Below are positions 50,641-60,289 of a stretch of DNA of 64,000 bases, piece after piece. The notes under the pieces are model-generated. The model had not been told where the DNA came from. It ran no database searches and saw only the letters and a program-made list of their open reading frames with translations. A program made the translations under genes and the position numbers. The stretch's first letter is position 1, and each line of letters starts with the position of its first letter. The DNA is from Plantago major (taxonomy: Eukaryota > Streptophyta > Magnoliopsida > Lamiales > Plantaginaceae). The DNA lies in NCBI GenBank assembly GCA_026545765.1, contig JAIFAC010000476.1, positions 26,360-90,359 on the forward strand, given 5' to 3'.

Positions 50641-50933
50641 GCCAATGCCAAGAACAACTATCTCAGAGCAGATGGCCGTAATCGGCAACTTTATAACCGG
50701 ACCTTCAACTAAGGTTCATGCTTTGAGGCGGCTCCCAGTAATTACCTGTCATCGATGGCGATAAAAGATCATTCGTTTCGAAATGAACCAATTGCTCATT
50801 GACTGATTAGAGCCTTTGATGTCTTTTGTTTGTTTGATCTAATCTAATTTCAGCTATCGAATACTGTTCTTGTTTGAATCTTTAAGCTATATATGTGCAA
50901 GACAGTTTGTTGATTCAAAAAAAAAAAAAAAAG
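50641..50933 (+). mobile_element. Probable LINE 3' end with poly(A)
   Basis: A T-rich 3' UTR-like stretch (TTTGTTTGTTTGATCTAATC near 50825) ends in TTGATTC followed by 16-17 A (50917-50933), as plant LINE 3' ends do. Its orientation (+) is opposite to the LINE RT at 50934-52085, so the tail does not belong to that RT in a simple way. The left edge is not defined. Confidence 0.5.
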
Positions 50934-52090
50934 TAAGGAGACAAAGGATCTCCCTGCCGTAATCCCCTCTTAGGCTGTATAGGACCAAATAAGTCTCCAT
51001 TTATTTTAACATAATAGGAGACAGAGCGCACACAGAGCATTATTAACTGAATAAAATCATGCTCAAAACCTAATCTAATTAACACACGTTTAAGGAAGGT
51101 CCACTCTACCCGATCATAAGCCTTACGCATATCAAGTTTCAAAGCTATAAAAACATCTTTGCCTTTCTTTTTTATTTTAAGAAAATGATTTACTTCATAA
51201 GGAACCAAAACATTATCAGTGATTAACCTATTAGGCACAAATGCAGATTGGGTCTCGGCTATGATATTATTGATGTGGGACTTGAGTCTATTGGTAACAG
51301 ACTTGGAAGCTATTTTAAAAATAACATTACTCAAGCTAATTTTCCGGAACTGGGTAATAAGCTCTGGTGCTTTGCATTTCGGGATAAGGATAATATGTGT
51401 GTAGTTCAATTTGGGGTTCAAACAGCGCTTATTAAGACTGTCTAAAACACTATCAATAACATTCTTGCCAATAATATGCCAAAATTTTTGATAAAAAAGC
51501 ACATGCATGCCATCAGGGCCAGGAGATTTGGTAGGAGACATATCAAAAAGCGATTTTCTTACTTCCTCTGGAGTGAACAAGCTGGATAGATCTCGGTTGA
51601 TAGAGTGATCAATCTTCGATCTCATAGTCCCCACAACCGCATCAATGTCCTGCTCCAAGGGGTTAATACTCGAGAAGATATCCTGGAGGTACTCAACTGC
51701 AATGCTCCCAATAGTATCCAAATCAGTCCGCAGTACTCCTGACTGGTCTTTCAGTCCAACTATCTGATTCTGGGTATGTCTTTTCGAGGCTTGTGAAAAA
51801 ACTTGGTCTCCCTCCGCCAACCATTGCATCTTAGCACGCTGTTTCCACAATACTTCTTCACAGTCCAACATCTCCTCCAACTCTCATTTCATAGTCTGCT
51901 CCTTCGTTTTGATTTCCGCCGTGAATGGTTGCGAATGGAGCTTCCATTCATTGTTCAATTTCCGCACTTTCTCCCTGATATTTGGGTATTTCTGTTTGCT
52001 CCAATGGAGTAAACCAACACTGCACTTCTCCAGATTATACTCGAAACCCTCTTCCAAATCCCAAGAATCGGCTATCACTTGTTTACACTC
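50934..52090 (-). pseudogene. LINE reverse transcriptase fragment
   Basis: The frames 52078-51884 and 51880-50934, separated by one stop, give a plant L1-type ORF2: the linker after endonuclease (WSKQKYPNIREKVRKLNNEW, then WKQRAKMQWLAEGDQVFSQA), and RT blocks EVRKSLFDMSPTKSPGPDGM, QKFWHIIGKNV, RKISLSNVIFKIASKSVTNR, LKLDMRKAYDRVEWTFLKRV and KRGLRQGDPLSPY. Endonuclease and the part with the catalytic FADD are missing. The residues after SPY come from the A tract. The right end is cut at about 52090. Confidence 0.88.
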
Positions 52091-53046
52091 ATCATAAGCT
52101 TGATGTCATGAAAAATGAAAAGGTATTTGTGAACAGAACAGACCATGGTACTGAGTTTGTAAATCAGTACATAAAAGAGTTTTGTACCTGCAAATGTATA
52201 CAACATCAACTATCTTCAGTAAGGACACCACAATAAAATGGTGTTGCTAAAAGGAAGAATAGGACCCTAAAAGAGGCAGCAAGAACAATGCTTGCTGACA
52301 CTGAAATAAGTGAAATCTATTGGGTTGAAGCTGTAAACACAACATTCTACACTCAGAATAGATGCTTGATCAACAAACACCATGACAAGACTCCCTATGA
52401 GTTATTGATTGGTAGACCCCCTAGTATTAAACATTTAAGGGTGTTTGGTTGCAGATGTTTTGTTCTTAACAATGACAAAGAATATCTGAGAACATTTCAA
52501 CCAAAGGCAGATGAAGGAGTGTTTCTTGGTTATTCAATGAATAGCAAAGCTTACAGAATCTACAACAAAAGGACACAAAAGATTGATGAATCTGTCCATG
52601 TAATATTCTATGAAGGAAAGAAGAAAGTAACCTTGAATGAAGAACTCTCAAATGGGTTCAAAGAACTTATGATCAAGGATTCTGAACAAGAATCTCAGAG
52701 AGGAAATAATTATGTCATACACTTTGAGGATGAGTCTGACGAAGAAAGGCAACCTTTGACAAGTAACAACCAGATGACTCTAAGGCATGATAAAGAATTT
52801 CCTTTGAGAAATCCAGAAATGGATCAAGTCACCGAGAATCTTCATTATGAAGAGGTTTCTGAGAATAGGACTACTGTGAATCCTATCTCAGATACCCCAA
52901 ACACGGAACAAGTGTTCGATATCCCAAGCACATCTCAAGTGCCAGATATCTCAGATACTGAGCAAGTATGTTATCATAATCATAATGATTGAGAAATGGA
53001 TCAACATGATAATGATCCTACTATTTCTAAACCCATTTCTAAAACT
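52091..53046 (+). pseudogene. Copia integrase and linker fragment, same family as elements A and E
   Basis: From 52112 a + frame reads EKVFVNRTDHGTEFVNQYIK (second catalytic Asp, with Ser changed to Thr), then the stop-interrupted NGVAKRKNRTLKEAART with the catalytic Glu changed to Lys. From 52288 it gives 234 residues: YELLIGRPPSIKHLRVFGCR and the acidic linker with VSENRTTVNPISDTPNTEQV. It matches 35269-35997 in reverse orientation. It is bounded by the LINE on the left and the inverted G copy on the right, so it is a fragment without LTRs. Confidence 0.85.
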
Positions 53047-53050
53047 ATTT

Positions 53051-53935
53051 CCCCCTAGTTTCCAGGTATCTTAGTAGATTGGTAACTATGAAAAGAATAA
53101 GTGTGTTGTGGAGCGTGTCCGATCGTTAATCAAAAAGGAAAAAATCCTTTTGTGGGATCCGTCGTCGTTCTTGAACTCCATATATCTCCCCTTTCTTTCT
53201 ACGATCAATTATGTAATAGCTCGGACTGTAGATGGAAAAGGTATTTGTATCCGAGATATATAGATCCGAGTACGGTTAGGATCCAAAGAAGCTCTTTGCA
53301 GAAGAGTGTAAAGGAAGCCATCCGTTGGGGCAAGCATATCAAATTCACGGTTTTCCCGGAAGTGATGGCTAAGGGGAACACTTTCTGCTTGAGGAATCTA
53401 CTCAACGGAGGGCGGCGCTTCCGGATATCTCCTTTACGGTTTATGTATTGTAGTGTAGATCCAATAGAGATCGGAAGTTTGTAGACCGAAAGACATTGTC
53501 AAGTGTACTCTATTTCGCATGAGTAGAATTCATCGCTTTTTTTTTGTCACTTTGAACACTAGATTTCAGATTTACGAATCGAAAGATAGAAGTTGTATTG
53601 ATTTGCCGGAAATTCAATTACAACTTGTGGGCTGCATGGCCAATGACAAAAGGGTTAACAAAAACAGAACTGACGGAATTCCGCGTAATAAACAGTTGAA
53701 GCCTAAAATATCCAAATGATGGGCAGGGGTCCGCTTAACCATCCCTAAGCGTAAAACTTCTGAAGGTTCCTGGCATTCCAAATGCGCTGAGTGGGTGTCA
53801 GATTGCCCTCCAAATCGTAGCTTCCATTCACTCTCGCACTGACAATCTTGTAAGGTCCTTCCCATTTAGGTTTAAGCTTCCCAATATTGCTCAAGATATC
53901 AGCTCGACGGAGCATCCTGGCCTTAACATCATGAT
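53051..53935 (-). mobile_element. Inverted partial copy of the 3' region of element G
   Basis: It is the reverse complement of 45720-46616 of element G with substitutions and small indels. On the minus strand it holds the integrase C-terminus (ILSNIGKLKPKWEGPYKIV-like reading, 53880-53760), the 3' spacer and the antisense ORF region, and it ends exactly at the polypurine tract (CCCCCTAG at 53051-53058). The LTR that should follow is absent. Confidence 0.85.
53101..53484 (+). CDS. Second copy of the element G antisense ORF
   Basis: The 127-residue frame shares CNSSDCRWKRYLYPRYIDPS and SVKEAIRWGKHIKFTVFPEV with 46182-46490 and extends farther at the N-terminus (CCGACPIVNQKGKNPFVGSV). Most differences between the two copies in the shared part look conservative by eye. 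The C-terminal parts diverge after a small indel (FCLRNLLNGGRRF versus FLSEESTQRRTTL). Confidence 0.7.
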   Translation: MCCGACPIVNQKGKNPFVGSVVVLELHISPLSFYDQLCNSSDCRWKRYLYPRYIDPSTVRIQRSSLQKSVKEAIRWGKHIKFTVFPEVMAKGNTFCLRNLLNGGRRFRISPLRFMYCSVDPIEIGSL

Positions 53936-54066
53936 TTCAACTACATTGTAATAAAAAGACGAAGATAACTGTTAGGAACTCACTTATCTAGGATAATAAA
54001 TCCTGATAACTTGTATATAGTTTGCAACATCTTTTCACAGGTGATGTGAGATATTTTAATAATATG
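53936..54066. other. Short spacer of unknown origin
   Basis: No element end or ORF recognised. It may be part of the sequence into which the copia LTR at 54067 inserted. Confidence 0.35.
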
Positions 54067-54352
54067 TGTTAGGAATATCTGTTTAGATTTTGATCAGTAA
54101 CCTAATGACTTATCTTAGCTCAGAAAGGTGGTTAGCACTTTTGGTTCACTTGAACGCTGTAAAAGAGGAAACTCACTAAGTATGATAGTCTAGCAAATCT
54201 TGTATAGGATGTTACGTCTCTGAATGTAATTTTTTATTCCTCTAAAGAAGACCAAGAAGAAGGCATCCAGCAGGAAAAGTTCAACGAATTTGAAGATTTG
54301 AAGACTGCACAAGATTGCTGAAGACAAGGGTTTTCAGATACCTATGACGAGA
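54067..54352 (+). repeat. 5' part of a Sirevirus-like LTR, + orientation
   Basis: It starts TGTTAGGAATATCTG, exactly like the minus-strand start of the element A LTR, and follows the family consensus (TTATCTTAGCTCAGAAAGGTGG, GTAAAAGAGGAAACTCAC, CAGATACCTATG) until about 54352, where an unrelated insertion begins. The rest of the LTR is not found on the other side of that insertion. Confidence 0.82.
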
Positions 54353-55455
54353 TACTACTATTACCGTTTGCAACTAACTGTTCAATTAAAGCAAGACAAA
54401 AAACTTTTTGGTTGCCTGAGATCAAATGCTTAATCTAACAGTGATATTGATGGATTGCACATAAAACGTAATAGTAGGATATGCAATTTAATCTAAAAAG
54501 CACAAAGTAATCGTAACCTGATCATACATAAATGCATAAACCCTAGCTAGCATGCTTGAATCCGTCACCACCCCATAATCAGGGTGTTTAGCTACTCATA
54601 TTATGCGAAGACATAATCAAATAAGCAATTAAACGATTAACACACATAATCTAGTAATAAATACGAGGAATCGATCAATTAATCTGATTACCTTCGTTGT
54701 CACAAACCCTAGGTAGAACTCAAGAATCAAGCGATTGATGCAAGAAAGTTTGTAGATTACGCTCCCAATCAATGATAATCGCCGACACAAGGTGAAAATC
54801 GTTGGAAACTAGGTCAATTGAGAGTAAAGTTCAATCTTTGACAATAGAATGAATCAAAAAGTAATTCTCGATGTTTTCTAATACAAAGAAAGAAAACGAA
54901 GTCTGAAGCGAATTAGGAAATAAAACGGCAAAATTCGTCCTCTTCTGACAGTGATGGCGTCCGCCAAGATAGACCTGGCGTCCGCCATGGTCGATATCTT
55001 GGCGGACGCCAAAGATATCTTGGCGGGCGCCAGGATTCGATCCATGGCGCCCGCCAACCCCGACTTGGCGACGGCAGAGCGTTCTGGCTCGTTTTGGCGG
55101 GCGCCATCTCCAAGTTGGCGTTCGCCACTTCTTCCATCAATTTACGATTTTTCCCTTTTGTCCTTTTTACTCGATTTTTCTCCTTCTAACCTCGATTCTT
55201 GGTATTTTGGCTTCTCCGCTCCACTTCTAGCAACCATACGAGGCATTGGGACTTCCATATCTTTCAGATGCATGTAAAATACACCCTTTTTGCCTTCAAT
55301 TAGCGCGGTTCGACCAAATACACCGCAAAGTATGTAAAGAACAAAACAAGTAAAAAGACTCTAAGAAAAACTACTAAAACTATAGTTAAGGATAACAAAA
55401 AGACGGTAAAAAAGACCAGATGAGACGATGTAAAACTGACTCATCAATTGCGAAA
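54353..55455 (-). repeat. Tat/Athila-like LTR with TGGCGNNCGCCA array (boundaries approximate)
   Basis: On the minus strand it appears to start TGATGAGTCAGTTTTACATC near 55445, contains the palindrome array (55127-54955) and then ATGAGTAGCTAA (54609-54598), the same order as in the LTRs at 19.8 and 55.9 kb. It holds no ORF of known family. A TATA box after the array is not obvious. It interrupts the copia LTR at 54352. Confidence 0.62.
54955..55127. repeat. Array of eight 12 bp palindromes TGGCGNNCGCCA
   Basis: Within 173 bp there are eight copies, seven of them exact for TGGCG-N2-CGCCA, with central dinucleotides TC, TC, GA, GG, CC, GG and TT. One copy (TGGCGACGGCAG) is degenerate. Spacers range from about 10 to 28 bp and are partly AT-rich (GATATCT occurs twice). 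Confidence 0.88.
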
Positions 55456-55880
55456 ATAAATATTATTATATTTTTATAAAAAATTTAGAGGGAAAATTTT
55501 GATATTTTGAATAATATTTGTATTTTTTAAGTTTAAATGTTCATAGAGCGATCGACCTAACGTCTTTGACATTTGATATGGACTGTTAGATTAAAAATCT
55601 AATGGTGTATAATCAATTGCCTGTTTTCAGGCAGGGCAAAACCTGCCTGACCGTAGAATAGTCCATCTTATCTTCATTACATCTTCAAATTCAAAGACTA
55701 TTTCATTCATCTTTTTCTATGTGCTTTCTTATTGCTTGTTTGGTGAATTGCAAATGTGTGGTTCATTTGAATGATTTGTTATGTAATGATGTTGTGAATG
55801 CATGCTTACTTCTGGCATTCACCTTTTGATTGCTTACTTGTGTTGAGATTTGACAAATTGTTTGAGAAATTGAGAAGTGA
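55456..55880 (+). repeat. Internal remnant homologous to the intron of element H
   Basis: Bases 55665-55880 resemble 60487-60700 (TCTTCATTACATC, then GTGCTTTCTTATTGCTTG-like, ATTTGTTATGTAATGATGTTG-like and AGATTTGACAAATTGTTTG). So a second copy of that noncoding cassette once lay here, cut by the LTR at 55881. Bases 55456-55660 are AT-rich with a GGCAGGGCAAAACCTGCCTG inverted repeat at 55632-55651. Confidence 0.6.
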
Positions 55881-57192
55881 TGTGACAATAAAATGTGCGA
55901 TATTGCATGCTTTTACACCCTTGTTTTTGGCCTTAGATTCAATATTTGTATCATATTATGGTTAATTACCAACATCGTGTGTATTTTGTAGGTCATGATC
56001 GTGTTTTTGAGGAATTGCACGATTTCAGACGCTAAAACGACATAATTGTGCGAAATCGAGAAATTTAAGCAAATACGTTGAATTGGCCATTGCACGGAGT
56101 TCGAGGAGTCAAAACATGTCATGCGACCAACCAATGCGAAGATAATTGAAGATGCAACAACATTGTAGAAGACCACTTTTCGAGAAAACGAAATTACGAA
56201 GCCCGAAATCGAAGAACAGAGAAGAACAGACAGAACCTGCAGAATTCGCACTCTGCGGCCGACTGTGGACCGCAGAAGCCTGTCTGCAGCCCACTGTCGA
56301 CCGCAATGGGTGCTCGCTCTGGGCCTTTTTCTGGCTGTCAGTTAGAGCACCTTTCTAAACCTTCCTTATTGAAGAATGGCGGCCGGAGCACGAAATTTCA
56401 ACTATAAATAATACCTCAGGGGTCTCATAAATCTACAACGCTCATAAAGCAGCTCTCCTGAGAGAGAACCAGTCATCAGGGAAGTGAAACCCCAAAACCG
56501 CTGGCCGTCAGGCACCCAGAAGGAGGAAACCCTAGAAGCAGCATGAAGACATCAGAGACTAAGCTTCTTCCTCTTCTTTTCTTTCTTGTTTTCGATTTCT
56601 GTCTATAGAATACTATATATGAGTAGCTAACTTTCTCTTGTAAAGGAGAACCGGCGTAACTCTGCTTTTGCTACTTCTTTATATACCGTTATATATTAAT
56701 GGAATAGTTATTAGACGTAAATCGTGGTTATACAACCCTATACCTCCTTCATGGTGTGATGTTCTGCTAAGTGACACAGTAGTTTTATTGATCTGGGTAG
56801 GGGTACTCGTGCCGACTGCGTCTCCTGCACCATAGAATTATGCTCTGCGGTCGCTAGAGGTAATCACATAGGATTTTAGCTAGGAAGTTGGGAGTAGCAT
56901 AGCAGAGGGAGGTCGGGGATCCTTTATACCTTCCCACCATCGATTTCATCTCATCAATTAAGGTTTGCTGTGATTCAATGAATTTTTCTGCAATCATTCT
57001 GTTTACTTTCTACATACAATTTACATACGATATTTGCTTGTTCCTATGCTAAGTGTCCGTGGAGAACGACATCCCGAGTCAGCTTTCCGCTATAAACAGT
57101 GGATTTGAGGACATCCGACATATAAATTTAATCTTTGATTGTATTTAGGGATTACAGGTTCTACAACGAAAATCAAAATCTCTGAGTAGACA
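55881..57192 (+). repeat. 5' LTR of element H with CTGCGG/CCGCAG palindromes
   Basis: The right end is set by the primer site at 57202; CA at 57191-57192 is the likely last dinucleotide. The left end near TGTGACAATAAAATG (55881) is a guess. It contains a palindrome pair region (56253-56310), TATA box CTATAAATAATACC (56402-56415), ATGAGTAGCTAA (56619-56630) and TCCGTGGAGAACGACATCCC (57056-57075), which is typical of the LTR end in Tat/Athila elements. The 3' LTR was not found in the window. Confidence 0.68.
56253..56310. repeat. GC-rich palindrome pair in the LTR of element H
   Basis: CTGCGG (56253-56258) pairs with CCGCAG (56270-56275) across an 11 bp loop, and CTGCAG with GACCGCA follows (56283-56307). 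They lie about 90 bp upstream of the TATA box. Confidence 0.65.
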
Positions 57193-57201
57193 TAAAAAAT
57201 T

Positions 57202-57219
57202 TGGCCCCGCTGCCGGGGA
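57202..57219 (+). promoter_or_regulatory. Primer-binding site of element H (tRNA-Asp type)
   Basis: TGGCCCCGCTGCCGGGGA differs at two positions from TGGCGCCGTTGCCGGGGA, which is complementary to the 3' end of plant tRNA-Asp and is used by Athila and Tat-type elements. It fixes the + direction of element H. Confidence 0.85.
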
Positions 57220-57589
57220 CACTTGACCGCTCAAGCAAGTTTCGATCGTCCGAGATAAGCCGAAATCTTTCTTCCGCTTTTAATTTACGCACTGTCTTTT
57301 AAATCGTATAGCATAAACCGAAAAAAAATTATATATATCCTGTGGGAATCGATCTCCACATCAAAAAATCCAAAAATAATTTTCTTTTCAGTATTAGTTT
57401 GTTTTCTTATTAAAATCCAAAATTTCCGTAACATTAGATTTTTGTTTATTATCTTTCTAGTATTTTCTATTTGTATATGCAAAGGTTTGTCTTTAGTCTT
57501 TTGCAAGAAGCGAGAAGCGAGAACACCAAAGAGTACCATTTAAAGACGACATAGATAAGATTGAAAGGCGAAGACAGTTTACCACCACC

Positions 57590-58609
57590 ATGGAATCATC
57601 CAGCAACATGAGTGGAGAAGAAAACAGCAACGACAATACATTTGGGAATGTCGCCAGTTCTGAACTTGAGCAGCTGCTTAAGATTCGACTTGAGATTCAA
57701 GCTGAGAGAGAAGAATTGGAATAGGAAAGGAAACGGATAGCCGAGGAAAGCTTGAGCTTAGATGAGAACCGAAGAAGGGATAACTACGCAAGGATGGAAC
57801 TGGTAGACGAAGACAACAGACCCATGCCTGACTATGTTATGCCAAGGCTTACACCGCATACCTCGAGCATCTATCCGGAGAGGGTTGCGAGAGAATTTGA
57901 TCTAAAGGGAACTCATTTGAACCAACTACCACACTTCTATGGGAACCTAACCAAGGACCCGATGCACTTTATGAGAGAATTGTACGCAATAGTTGGAGGA
58001 ATACCATTGAATGGGCTCACGGAGTGTCAACTCAGAAGACGGGTTTTCCCTAGCAGCCTTAAGGACAAGGCGAAAAACTTGCTTATCTCACTACCGCCAG
58101 GCAGCCTGACTACATGGGATGAGGTTTTCAATAAGTTTATGCACATATACTTCCCATTGAAGATGACATCCGACTGAAGAGCCAAATCCAAAATAGACGG
58201 AGAAACATTCTATAAGGCGTGGGAAAGATACAAGGATCTACTTGACATGTGCCCGATGCACTCTTATGCACTGTTCGACAAGGTCAACAACTTTTATAAG
58301 GGAATTGACTATATCAGCCAAGCACTTATTGATGGGGCATGTCAAGGGAACCTATTAGACATACCCCCAAGAAGGATTTGGGAGGTATGTGAGAGCCTTA
58401 GTGAAAACAACATGCAAAAGGGACGAGGAAGAAGTGTCCGGTCTAAGGAGGTTCGTGCCGTCGAGGAAGTCCCATGGAAAATGATCATGAAAAGGCTAGA
58501 TGATATAGATGCCGAGCTATCTAAGAGAGTGTCCAAAGGAGAAGATGGACACAAGGAACCGTTAGAGGAGGCAAACTTCATTCAAGATGGTGAACCATCG
58601 TCAAACTGA
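57590..58609 (+). CDS. Element H gag with two in-frame stops
   Basis: One frame of 340 codons runs from an ATG in a good context (CCACCATGG). It carries an acidic N-terminus, a short coiled coil (QLLKIRLEIQAEREELE) and the gypsy Retrotrans_gag core: LPHFYGNLTKDPMHFMRELY, CQLRRRVFPSSLKDKAKNLL, SLPPGSLTTWDEVFNKF, then ETFYKAWERYKDLLDMCPMH and GIDYISQALIDGACQGNLLD. Stops are TAG (57722-57724, after LE) and TGA (58175-58177, after SD); both can come from CAG and CGA by one C to T change. There is no frameshift in 1 kb, so loss of function is recent compared with its neighbours. Confidence 0.87.
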
Positions 58610-58639
58610 ACTCCTCCGTCAGACCAAACCTGGCACGAA

Positions 58640-59102
58640 GTTAGGCAACACCGGAGTCGACCTCTAACCCCCATAACACCAATAAGGGTAACCGCACTAG
58701 CTCAGCAGGAAATACCCCTTTTGGAAAGAAAGATCCATTTCATCATTAAGGAGCTGAAGGCGTTAAGGGAGTTTATGGAAGCAAAAGGAAAGGGACAACA
58801 AGGTGGAGGCATTTATTGAAAGAGCAAATGAAGTGCTCTGCAGGATCAATGAGAAGGTGGAATAAGTAGAAAGAAGCCTGGTAAACATAACAGAAAGGCT
58901 GATGATACTTCTAGAGCAACGTGATGAGGGAAAAGAAGAAGACGAAGAATGCAAAGATGAGGAGGAGGCCATAATGTGGATAGACGCGGAAGAAAGGCGG
59001 ACTTCCGAAAAAATCCTCAATAAGCTTTCTAACTCTCGCTTTAACTTTACCTTATCCAGTGAGTTATGTATAGAACGTGACTCCATGAGATTGTGTAAGT
59101 AA
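58640..59102 (+). pseudogene. Element H Gag C-terminal coiled-coil segment
   Basis: Two + frames carry LLERKIHFIIKELKALREFM (near 58720-58780) and, after a frameshift, KVEAFIERANEVLCRINEKV, VERSLVNITERLMILLEQRD and a Glu-rich acidic stretch to 58980. Heptad-like spacing of hydrophobic residues supports a coiled coil. A TAA near 58864 again fits CAA with a C to T change. No zinc knuckle is seen. Confidence 0.6.
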
Positions 59103-59123
59103 CTTTACGGGTAAAAGAACCAA

Positions 59124-59864
59124 TTGGAGAATTTCAGGAGAAACAAGAGAAAAGAAAATCCCTACATCCGAATTAATATCCCCAGGAGGGAAATCAACCC
59201 CTTAGCATTTCAAATTGTAGTCAACATAGGGAGCGAAAGGGTAGTAGGAACTCTGGACCTGGAGGTCGATGTGAATGTTATTCCTTTAGAGATGTACAAG
59301 AGACTTAGGTTAAAAAGAAAGACTGACGTTTGTGGCATGTCCTACGACGTTGGCATGAGAATAGCAAAGAACTATGGAAAAGTTAGAAACGTGCTCATCA
59401 AGATAGGTACTCTGATAATTCCTGTGGACCTGCTCATAGTCGACTACAAGAATGAAAACAATAGAAACTTGTATCTGGGAAGGCTCTTTAAGATAATGAC
59501 TAACACTATTATTGATATAACCGGTAAAAGAGTTCCCATATTTGTTAATGGACTGCATAGTGACATAGAGTTGTCCATCGGATGGACGCATCTCAAGAAA
59601 TTGAAGCTTGTGGCAGAAAGACCACCAAGGAGAAAGAAGGATCAACCACTTGGAGAATTTCAAGATGCGCTGACAAAGATGAAGGAGATTGATAAGAACT
59701 ATTTCTACTCGCATGAGATTCACTTCCAATTTTCGGTTCCGAGAGACAAGGATAACAAACCTTATAAGATCTATCTGGATGAGTGGATGACCGGAAGATG
59801 GAAATTTGGAAACGAGGGGCTATTCTACGAGAACTTCAAGGACGACAAGGGTTTTAGAAACTGA
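59124..59864 (+). CDS. Element H retropepsin-like protease and unknown domain
   Basis: The 246-residue frame opens with basic residues and then INPLAFQIVVNIGSERVVGT and LDLEVDVNVIPLEMYKRLRL, matching the gypsy/Athila protease where the family has DLGASVNVMPLSVY. The catalytic Asp of DLG is kept as DLE with Gly changed to Glu. LYLGRLFKIMTNTIIDITGK corresponds to the ILGRPFLATA-IID block. The remainder (HEIHFQFSVPRDKDNKPYKI, DEWMTGRWKFGNEG) is of unknown type. It is open throughout. The first Met is a TTG; the true product would be a Gag-Pol fusion. Confidence 0.75.
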   Translation: MENFRRNKRKENPYIRINIPRREINPLAFQIVVNIGSERVVGTLDLEVDVNVIPLEMYKRLRLKRKTDVCGMSYDVGMRIAKNYGKVRNVLIKIGTLIIPVDLLIVDYKNENNRNLYLGRLFKIMTNTIIDITGKRVPIFVNGLHSDIELSIGWTHLKKLKLVAERPPRRKKDQPLGEFQDALTKMKEIDKNYFYSHEIHFQFSVPRDKDNKPYKIYLDEWMTGRWKFGNEGLFYENFKDDKGFRN

Positions 59865-60110
59865 CTCAAGAATGAAGGTAGTACCCTCTACAAGTTCGAG
59901 TTTACAAGGGAAGGTGACCGATTCAACATGGGAGTGAAAGATTGGAATACCGACCCGAGTTTCATGGAGGATCACGACTACTTGTCGATGGAGAACGGGG
60001 TCTTACCCAAGAATCGAGTCATCAATAACCAGGGGTCGAGCTATAAGACCTTAAACAAGCGCTTCTTGGGAGGCAACCCAATGTCACGTTTACTTATACG
60101 AATTTACATT
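59865..60110 (+). pseudogene. Element H, tail of the protease frame
   Basis: After the TGA at 59862-59864 the same frame goes on without stops to about 60100 (STLYKFEFTREGDRFNMGVK, MEDHDYLSMENGVLPKNRVI, YKTLNKRFLGGNPM), so the stop is probably one base change. The sequence has coding texture but no recognised family. It ends where RT would be expected. Confidence 0.55.
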
Positions 60111-60289
60111 CTCATTTTCAATTTTTATCTTTTTCTCGTTTTTCGTGCCAAAATTATTTTTCGAAAAACTGTTCAAAATCATTTTCAAAATTTCTTATTT
60201 ATTATGTTTGCTTTTTGAAAAAACCAAAAAACCAAAAAACCAAAAAGAATCGAAAAAATGCGAAACATCGCGAAGAAAGAAGAGGCGCA

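Noticed and set aside
50225-50657. Minus-strand ORFs 50225-50524 and 50295-50657 as a protein gene
   Set aside because: They cross the palindrome array and TATA box of an LTR and have no homology that I recognise; the open frame follows from GC-rich composition.
50641-52090. LINE with 5' inversion (twin priming)
   Set aside because: In twin priming the poly(A) lies at the outer end of the insertion; here it lies at the inner junction.
54955-55127. CRISPR array
   Set aside because: Repeats are 12 bp palindromes with irregular short spacers in a plant LTR; there are no cas genes and the context is eukaryotic.
54951-55277. Plus-strand ORF over the TGGCG array
   Set aside because: Its repeats (SAMVDIL, ADAKDIL, AGARI) only translate the palindrome array.
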